This document shows, piece after piece, positions 6,466 to 10,927 of a DNA stretch of 10,927 bases (position 1 is its first letter; every line of letters begins with the position of its first letter). Source of the stretch: Gammaproteobacteria bacterium. GTDB taxonomy: Bacteria > Pseudomonadota > Gammaproteobacteria > UBA9214. Under the pieces are notes generated by a model that saw nothing but the letters and a program-made list of their open reading frames with translations, did no database searches and had not been told where the DNA came from. The translations under genes and the position numbers were made by a program. The stretch is taken from assembly GCA_003454335.1 (NCBI GenBank), contig DMKK01000269.1, forward strand, positions 242-11,168, in the 5' to 3' direction.

Positions 6466-7517
6466 TGGCGCAACCGGAAACTGCCGGGCGTAGCGATGGA
6501 CAGGGGTTCAAGAACGGTCCCGATAGTCACCGTATGCGTGAGATCCTGCAGGCTGCCATTGAGTTGCAATGCATACTGGATCTCGGTCCCCGCCACCCTT
6601 GCCACCTGCATATCGACGACGGCCGTCAGGCCGGAAAGATAATCACTGAGCCGCGAGTAATCCGCCAGCGAATCCACGCCCGTCACTGAAATGCTCACAG
6701 TATCCAGATTGCCGCCGGCCTGTGACACCGCAAAACGCGAGGCCAGAATGTCTGCCGTGTCATCAATACCCTGCTGCGCCAGCCTGTCCAGCTGCTGACG
6801 GCTGTCAGACCAGGATGACGGCTGACCGGCAACCTCCAGATGCCAGCGTGAAGACCAGCCACCGGACGGGCTGCGGTTCAGGCGACCAATCAAAACGGCC
6901 TGCGGGTTATAACGTTTGGAGGCATCCATGACGTTATCAAAGAAACCACCCCAGATATCCGAAAAGCGCACCTGCGACTGGTCCTGTAAATCCATCAACG
7001 GGAACAACACCGGCACACCGCGTTGTCTGGCTGCCTGCTCGATCTGCAGGTACACATCCGTACCATCATCGGCTGCCACCACATAGCGTTTACCACGGTC
7101 TTCAACCGCCAGCCACAGCAGCGTATCCGGTCGTTCGGCGCCCCAGTATGTAACCCCCTGTTGCTGCAAGGCCTGGCGGATCGCCTCACCGTCAAAGCGC
7201 ACCCATAGTTTCAGTACCGGTGGCTCGCTCTCCGGCACCGTAAAATAACGATACTGCTGCACCTGTTTGTCCGGATTCTTCAGCATCGCCATGGCAGGCC
7301 CGGTTGTAAGCACCGCATGCTGACCGGCGACACGCACCAGCACTTCCTGCAGCGCGGTTTTCATGGTATGCGAGCGCACCCCCGGCGACTGGTCGGGCAC
7401 CACCACCTCGGATTCGAACAGGTTCTCTGCCGCCGCCTGCACCGCAGGGGCCGGCAGCAATGCCAGAACACCAAGAAGAACGACCAGAAAAACACTGCTT
7501 TGTTGATAGTTATCCAT
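6462..7517 (-). CDS. DUF2066 domain-containing exported protein
   Basis: This is a 351-residue protein of unknown function. An N-terminal hydrophobic segment (FLVVLLGVLALLPAPAVQA, residues 10-28) followed by AAENLF looks like a Sec signal peptide cleaved after about residue 28-30, giving a periplasmic protein of about 320 residues. The n-region MDNYQQSS has no Lys or Arg, which is unusual. The mature part begins with ESEVVVPDQSPGVRSHTMKTALQEVLVRVAG, the recognisable DUF2066 opening, and continues with WLAVEDRGKRY and PQAVLIGRL. DUF2066 genes are commonly found next to hda and opposite purM in gammaproteobacteria, and that is the case here. The ATG at 7517 is fixed by an in-frame TAA two codons upstream; there is no clear Shine-Dalgarno. 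It heads the minus-strand run. Confidence 0.88.
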   Translation of the reverse strand: MDNYQQSSVFLVVLLGVLALLPAPAVQAAAENLFESEVVVPDQSPGVRSHTMKTALQEVLVRVAGQHAVLTTGPAMAMLKNPDKQVQQYRYFTVPESEPPVLKLWVRFDGEAIRQALQQQGVTYWGAERPDTLLWLAVEDRGKRYVVAADDGTDVYLQIEQAARQRGVPVLFPLMDLQDQSQVRFSDIWGGFFDNVMDASKRYNPQAVLIGRLNRSPSGGWSSRWHLEVAGQPSSWSDSRQQLDRLAQQGIDDTADILASRFAVSQAGGNLDTVSISVTGVDSLADYSRLSDYLSGLTAVVDMQVARVAGTEIQYALQLNGSLQDLTHTVTIGTVLEPLSIATPGSFRLRQ

Positions 7518-7549
7518 GCGTTATCACATCAGGTTCAGGAATGATGTCA

Positions 7550-7578
7550 AGCATACGGGTATCTGCAGAATTTGACCA
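7550..7578 (-). promoter_or_regulatory. Candidate promoter for DUF2066–hda–nucleoside transporter run
   Basis: On the minus strand TGGTCA (7578-7573) and TATGCT (7555-7550) are 17 nt apart, each matching four of six consensus bases. The TSS would fall about 25 nt before the ATG at 7517. A perfect TTGACA at 7550-7545 is nearer, but its -10 would sit almost on the start codon (GTGATA), so I prefer the first pair. Confidence 0.3.
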
Positions 7579-7614
7579 TATCCGCAACCGCAAGGACAAA
7601 GCACGATTCCGCGG

Positions 7615-7644
7615 TTTACACCGGTTGCAGCCGACCGCTACCAT
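7615..7644 (+). promoter_or_regulatory. Candidate promoter for purM-purN-DUF3108
   Basis: TTTACA (7615-7620, five of six matches) is followed after 18 nt by TACCAT (7639-7644, four of six). A start near 7651 would leave a leader of about 20 nt containing AGGGA at 7661-7665. No convincing PurR-type palindrome of the E. coli kind is visible here. Confidence 0.35.
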
Positions 7645-7673
7645 AGCGCTCCTGTTGATGAGGGAACACGCAA

Positions 7674-8726
7674 GTGAGCACACCAGACAAATCACAGACC
7701 TTGAGCTACCGGGATTCCGGGGTGGATATCGATGCCGGCAGCGAGCTGATTGAACGCATTAAACCGGCTGTCGCCAAAACCCGGCGACCGGGTGTACTGG
7801 CAGGACTGGGGGGCTTTGGCGCCCTGTTCGAATTGCCGCTGGACCGCTACCGTGAACCGGTACTGGTCTCGGGCACGGACGGCGTCGGCACCAAACTCAA
7901 GCTGGCCGTGGAAGCCGGACTGCATGACAGTATTGGTATCGACCTGGTGGCCATGTGCGTCAACGATATCGTCGTTGCCGGTGCCGAACCGCTGTTCTTT
8001 CTCGACTACTATGCCACCGGCAAGCTCGACCTCGACGTTGCCAGTGATGTCATCAAGGGTATTGCCGCCGGTTGTGAACTGGCGGGGGCCGCGCTGGTCG
8101 GGGGTGAAACTGCGGAAATGCCCGGCATGTACAGTGAGGGTGATTATGACCTGGCTGGCTTCAGTGTCGGCATTGTTGAAAAGTCGGCCATTCTCGACGG
8201 CACTGCCGTGACCGCCGGTGACACGCTAATCGGCCTGGCTGCCTCCGGCCCGCACTCCAACGGCTATTCACTGATTCGTAAAATCATCGAAGTCAGCGGC
8301 AGCAGGCTGACGGATGAACTGGATGGCCGCCCACTGGCTGAGTGGTTACTCGCCCCGACACATATTTATGTCAAACCGTTACTGTCCCTGTTCAGCAAGA
8401 TCAAGGTACACGCACTTGCCCACATCACCGGGGGCGGCCTGACCGAAAATCTGCCACGGGTACTCCCGGCAAACACCCGCGCCGTTATTGATACCGGCTC
8501 ATGGCAGCGATCTCCGATATTTGACTGGCTGCAACACAACGGCAATGTCGAAACCATGGAGATGTACCGCACCTTTAATTGCGGCATTGGCATGGTCGTA
8601 TGTGTGGCAGCCGCCGATGCACAGACGGCACTCGACCACCTTGCCGGGCAGGGTGAAGATGCGTGTATTATTGGTTACGTCGAACAGGGAGAAGGTGAAC
8701 CCGGAGTTGTTTACACCAACCGGTAA
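7674..8726 (+). CDS. purM: Phosphoribosylformylglycinamidine cyclo-ligase (AIR synthetase)
   Basis: PurM closes the imidazole ring in de novo purine synthesis: FGAM + ATP gives AIR + ADP + Pi, in the cytoplasm. At 350 residues it is close to the 345 of E. coli and follows it almost segment by segment. Key motifs are GGFGALFELP (46-55), SGTDGVGTKLKLA (66-78), IGIDLVAMCVND (88-98), VGGETAEMPGMY (142-153), SGPHSNGYSLIRKI, HITGGGLTENLPRVLP and MYRTFNCGIGMVV. The start is GTG at 7674, preceded by AGGGA at 7661-7665 with good spacing. It is the first gene of the plus-strand run, divergent from DUF2066, and is followed six bases later by purN, so the two sequential-pathway genes are probably co-transcribed. 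I see no lesion. Confidence 0.98.
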   Translation: MSTPDKSQTLSYRDSGVDIDAGSELIERIKPAVAKTRRPGVLAGLGGFGALFELPLDRYREPVLVSGTDGVGTKLKLAVEAGLHDSIGIDLVAMCVNDIVVAGAEPLFFLDYYATGKLDLDVASDVIKGIAAGCELAGAALVGGETAEMPGMYSEGDYDLAGFSVGIVEKSAILDGTAVTAGDTLIGLAASGPHSNGYSLIRKIIEVSGSRLTDELDGRPLAEWLLAPTHIYVKPLLSLFSKIKVHALAHITGGGLTENLPRVLPANTRAVIDTGSWQRSPIFDWLQHNGNVETMEMYRTFNCGIGMVVCVAAADAQTALDHLAGQGEDACIIGYVEQGEGEPGVVYTNR

Positions 8727-8732
8727 TCACCC

Positions 8733-9410
8733 GTGAACGCGCCAGCCTCTCCACTCCCCATTGTCATCCTGATATCCGGGCGAGGCAGCAATCTGCAATC
8801 CATTATTGATGCCGTTGCCAGCGACATGCTGCCGGTTGAAATCCGCGCCGTCATCAGCAACCGACCGGTAGCAGAAGGCCTGCAGCGGGCCACACAGGCC
8901 GGCATACCTGCCACCGTTATTGACCACTCACTCTATTCGGACCGGGCCAAATTCGACCAGGCGTTACGGGAAGGCATTGAACGCTGGCAGCCGGGACTGA
9001 TCGTACTGGCAGGCTTCATGCGCATACTGACCGCAGGCTTTGTCCACCACTACCAGGGACGGATGCTGAATATTCACCCTTCCCTGCTGCCGGATTTTCC
9101 CGGATTACGCACTCACCAGCGGGCACTCGAGTCCGGCTGCAAACAGCACGGGGCCAGCATCCACTTTGTGACCGCGGCAGTCGATGGCGGCCCGGTTGTG
9201 CTGCAGGCACGCGTACCGGTGTATCAACAGGACACGGTCACCACGCTCGCCACCCGGGTACTGGAACAGGAACACCGTCTGTACCCGCTGGCAATCAGGT
9301 GGTTTGCCGAACAGCGACTGCGACTCGACAGTACAGGTCATGCCGTCCTTGACGATAAGGTATTGACCGAACCCGTTATCCTTACACCGGAATCCGGGAC
9401 ATTATGCTGA
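8733..9410 (+). CDS. purN: Phosphoribosylglycinamide formyltransferase (GAR transformylase)
   Basis: PurN transfers a formyl group from 10-formyltetrahydrofolate to GAR, the third step of de novo purine synthesis. The protein is 225 residues, slightly longer than E. coli PurN. The phosphate loop is LISGRGSNLQSIID (13-26). The catalytic triad is complete: N113 and H115 in NIHPSLLPDFPGL, and D151 in AVDGGPV. These match E. coli N106, H108 and D144 with a constant offset of seven. The C-terminus has EQEHRLYPLAIRWFAEQRL, also typical. It begins with GTG six bases after the purM stop and has no strong Shine-Dalgarno of its own, which suggests translational coupling. Its end overlaps the next gene by seven bases. 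Confidence 0.97.
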   Translation: MNAPASPLPIVILISGRGSNLQSIIDAVASDMLPVEIRAVISNRPVAEGLQRATQAGIPATVIDHSLYSDRAKFDQALREGIERWQPGLIVLAGFMRILTAGFVHHYQGRMLNIHPSLLPDFPGLRTHQRALESGCKQHGASIHFVTAAVDGGPVVLQARVPVYQQDTVTTLATRVLEQEHRLYPLAIRWFAEQRLRLDSTGHAVLDDKVLTEPVILTPESGTLC

Positions 9411-10135
9411 AAAAATATCTGCCAGGCTTGTTGCTGCTGACCACAACACTTGCAAGCTCTGCATTGCAGGCTGCCACCCTGAATGATTTCGATGCCACTT
9501 ATATACTCAAGCTCGGCAGTCTGCGTATCGGCACATCAACCATTGCACTGCAAACAGAAACCGATGGCAGCTACCGCTACAAAACACACAGCTGGCCAAC
9601 CCGCTGGGTATCCTGGCTGCTGAAAGACCAGCTATATGAAACCAGCCGCGGCCGCATTACGCCGGCCGGCATTCGCCCGGATAAATACCACTACCTGCGC
9701 ACGGGTGGCGACAGGAAACGGGAGGCGAAGCTCTCCTTTAACTGGGATGAAAACACTGTCAGAAACAAGGTCGAAGGCAGTCTCTGGGAGATGGACATAC
9801 CGGCAGGCACGGTCGACAAACTCGCCTCGCAACTGGGCATGATGCTCGCCTTGCAACAGGATAAAAAAGATGTGACCTTTAATATAGCCGACGGCGGTCA
9901 TCTCAAGGAATACCGCTACAAGGTGGTCGGTCACGAAACCCTGGAAGTACCCGCCGGCACCTTTGAAACGGTAAAAATCACCAAACTGCGCGACAATAAA
10001 AAGCGGCAAACCTATGTATGGTGCGCACCTGCGCTCAACTACCTGCCGATCCGCATCTGGCAGCGCGAAACGGATAATTCCGTATATACCAGCGACCTGG
10101 AGAGTTTCAGTGAGACGCTGCGGGTGGTGCCTTAA
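9404..10135 (+). CDS. DUF3108 domain-containing exported protein
   Basis: This is a 243-residue protein of unknown function. Residues 1-23 form a clear signal peptide: MLKKYLP, then GLLLLTTTLASSALQA, with cleavage near A23-A24, so the mature protein is probably periplasmic. The mature part shows the DUF3108 pattern: FDATYILKLGSLRIGTSTI (an alternating beta-rich opening), then SWPTRWVSWLLKDQLYETS, then GHETLEVPAGTFETVKITK, and YLPIRIWQRE near the end. DUF3108 proteins are predicted beta-rich and often sit right after purN in gammaproteobacteria. The ATG overlaps the purN stop by seven bases, with GGGA a few bases upstream as a ribosome site. It is the last gene of the run. A palindromic element 29 bases past the stop could end the transcript. 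Confidence 0.9.
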   Translation: MLKKYLPGLLLLTTTLASSALQAATLNDFDATYILKLGSLRIGTSTIALQTETDGSYRYKTHSWPTRWVSWLLKDQLYETSRGRITPAGIRPDKYHYLRTGGDRKREAKLSFNWDENTVRNKVEGSLWEMDIPAGTVDKLASQLGMMLALQQDKKDVTFNIADGGHLKEYRYKVVGHETLEVPAGTFETVKITKLRDNKKRQTYVWCAPALNYLPIRIWQRETDNSVYTSDLESFSETLRVVP

Positions 10136-10163
10136 AGTTCGCCGCCGAATGATATCGTAGTGC

Positions 10164-10200
10164 CGTAGGATGCGCTGAGTAACACGAAGCGCATCCTACG
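10164..10200. repeat. Perfect 13-bp inverted repeat, dispersed-repeat type; possible terminator
   Basis: cgtaggatgcgct (10164-10176) and agcgcatcctacg (10188-10200) pair perfectly around an 11-nt loop. The element lies between the convergent ends of the DUF3108 gene and dcd and is followed by only TTT, so it is a weak intrinsic terminator by itself. The GTAGGATG core and AAGCGC tail resemble a repeat family widespread in gammaproteobacterial intergenic regions. The copy at 10904 shares the GTAGGATG start. Confidence 0.7.
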
Positions 10201-10232
10201 TTTCTACGCCCGACAGGCTCCTGGAGCAATAT

Positions 10233-10292
10233 TGTAGGAGCGGCGTCCTCGCCGCGATGAATCGTAATCGCGCCGGGGACGGCGCTCCTACA
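10233..10292. repeat. Long imperfect palindrome, REP-like repeat
   Basis: The left arm (10233-10257, starting tgtaggagcggcgtcc) pairs with the right arm (10268-10292, ending ggcgctcctaca) at 22 of 25 positions around a 10-nt loop. The three mismatches are internal. As RNA or single-stranded DNA it would fold into a long GC-rich hairpin. The first 17 nt of the left arm recur at the window's left edge in inverse orientation, so it is a multicopy element. It sits downstream of both convergent genes, the usual place for REP-type repeats, and may protect 3' ends or stop transcription from both sides. Confidence 0.75.
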
Positions 10293-10310
10293 CAGGTATT
10301 TTGACCCGGG

Positions 10311-10877
10311 TCAGGTCTTCGGCAGAGTCACGCCCTGCTGTCCCTGGTATTTACCGCCCCGGTCCTTGTAGGAGGTTTCACAAACCTCGTCAGATTCCAG
10401 GAACAGTACCTGTGCGACACCTTCATTGGCATAGATCTTGGCGGGCAAGGGCGTGGTATTGGAAAACTCCAGCGTGACATGCCCTTCCCACTCGGGTTCA
10501 AACGGTGTGACATTCACAATAATGCCGCAGCGGGCGTAGGTGGATTTTCCCAGACAAATCGTGAGCACATTGCGGGGAATACGAAAATATTCCACCGTCC
10601 GTGCCAGCGCAAACGAATTCGGCGGGATAATGCAGACATCCGATTTCACATCGACAAAACTGTTGTCATCAAAGTTCTTCGGATCAACGATCGCCGAGTT
10701 GATGTTGGTAAAAATCTTGAACTCGTCAGAACAACGGATATCGTAGCCATAACTGGACGTACCGTAAGAAACGATACGGCCGGCACCATTCTCCCTGACC
10801 TGGCCCGCCTCAAACGGCTCGATCATGCCGTGTTCGGCCGCCATCCGGCGAATCCATTTGTCTGATTTAATCGACAT
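10311..10877 (-). CDS. dcd: dCTP deaminase
   Basis: Dcd deaminates dCTP to dUTP, which dUTPase then turns into dUMP for thymidylate synthesis. The protein has 188 residues, the usual length in Pseudomonas-type Dcd. It has the family opening (SIKSDKWIRRMAAEHGMIEP) and YGTSSYGYDIRCSDEF at 38-53. The active-site region KSTYARCGI carries S112 and R116, and HVTLEFSNTTPLPAKIY carries the catalytic glutamate E137. The ending is KYQGQQGVTLPKT. The start ATG at 10877 has a good ribosome site: GAGGT (10888-10884) six bases upstream. It is monocistronic here and converges on the purMN run. Mono-functional deaminase is the best reading; a fused dUTPase activity is known only in distant relatives. Confidence 0.97.
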   Translation of the reverse strand: MSIKSDKWIRRMAAEHGMIEPFEAGQVRENGAGRIVSYGTSSYGYDIRCSDEFKIFTNINSAIVDPKNFDDNSFVDVKSDVCIIPPNSFALARTVEYFRIPRNVLTICLGKSTYARCGIIVNVTPFEPEWEGHVTLEFSNTTPLPAKIYANEGVAQVLFLESDEVCETSYKDRGGKYQGQQGVTLPKT

Positions 10878-10903
10878 CTGTCTACCTCAGTCCTGCATTC
10901 CAG

Positions 10904-10927
10904 GTAGGATGGGTAAAGCGCAGCGTA
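10904..10927 (+). repeat. Start of a dispersed GTAGGATGGG-type repeat, cut by the window edge
   Basis: The sequence begins gtaggatgggtaaagcgcag and runs off the window. It resembles a repeat seen between genes in many gammaproteobacteria, in which GTAGGATGGGT is later mirrored by ACCCATC. It shares GTAGGATG with the hairpin at 10164-10200. The second arm lies outside the window. It sits 27 bases upstream of the dcd start codon, so it may overlap the dcd promoter region. Confidence 0.5.

Noticed and set aside
5917..6642. A 241-codon plus-strand open frame opposite the phosphatidyltransferase and DUF2066
   Set aside because: It is rich in His, Gln and Arg, has no family resemblance or ribosome site, and lies antisense to two well-supported genes. 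Long antisense frames are common in GC-rich coding DNA.
7545..7550. A perfect TTGACA on the minus strand before the DUF2066 gene
   Set aside because: A 17-nt spacer would put the -10 at GTGATA a few bases before the ATG, with transcription starting at or inside the start codon. The upstream TGGTCA/TATGCT pair fits better.
7660..7680. An ACGCAA element near the purM start that could recall a PurR operator half-site
   Set aside because: Only one half is present and the mirrored half is missing, so it cannot be called an operator.
9632..10009. A 125-codon minus-strand open frame opposite the DUF3108 gene
   Set aside because: It lies wholly within a gene with a signal peptide and family pattern on the other strand; it has no recognisable domain.
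10302..10313. A perfect 12-bp palindrome TGACCCGGGTCA overlapping the dcd stop codon
   Set aside because: It has no loop and no T-run follows on the dcd strand, so it is not a terminator; a single short dyad in GC-rich DNA can arise by chance.
1..10927. Search for CRISPR arrays, tRNA/rRNA genes, phage genes, toxin-antitoxin pairs and defence systems
   Set aside because: No regularly spaced repeats, tRNA-like folds or family motifs of these systems were seen on either strand by eye.

Overview
The window looks like chromosomal DNA of a gammaproteobacterium of moderately high GC content. The best evidence is the divergent block of DUF2066 – CDP-alcohol phosphatidyltransferase – hda on the minus strand and purM – purN – DUF3108 on the plus strand. 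This arrangement is familiar from Pseudomonas and related gammaproteobacteria. PurM, PurN, Hda and Dcd all read as close gammaproteobacterial family members. The sequence alone does not fix the genus.

Layout, left to right. Bases 1-17 are one arm of a dispersed palindromic repeat cut by the window edge. Positions 234-1964 (minus) hold an intact SulP-type anion transporter with a C-terminal STAS domain and a consensus -10 box upstream. Positions 2078-3874 are a decayed accessory patch. It holds the middle of an IS4-family transposase joined in frame to an unrelated C-terminal tail, the N-terminal half of a DUF2955 membrane protein, the C-terminal end of a CPA1 cation:proton antiporter with an internal stop, and a frameshifted small coiled-coil/membrane gene.

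Positions 3944-7517 (minus) form a tight four-gene run transcribed right to left: DUF2066 lipo/periplasmic-type protein, CDP-alcohol phosphatidyltransferase, hda, and a CNT (NupC-type) nucleoside transporter. The first three genes overlap or nearly overlap. A 156-bp divergent promoter region (7518-7673) separates this run from purM-purN-DUF3108 (7674-10135, plus). Two palindromic elements lie between the convergent ends of the DUF3108 gene and dcd (10311-10877, minus). A further repeat of a similar kind starts at the right edge.

The genes share a nucleotide and replication theme. PurM and PurN make purine nucleotides, Dcd supplies dUTP for dTTP synthesis, and the CNT protein salvages nucleosides. 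Hda converts DnaA-ATP to DnaA-ADP after initiation, and the phosphatidyltransferase beside it probably makes an anionic phospholipid. I see no CRISPR array, RNA gene, phage module or defence system. No convincing undescribed system is evident. The points worth a second look are the chimeric decay patch, the palindromic repeats, and the translationally coupled lipid-synthase/hda pair.
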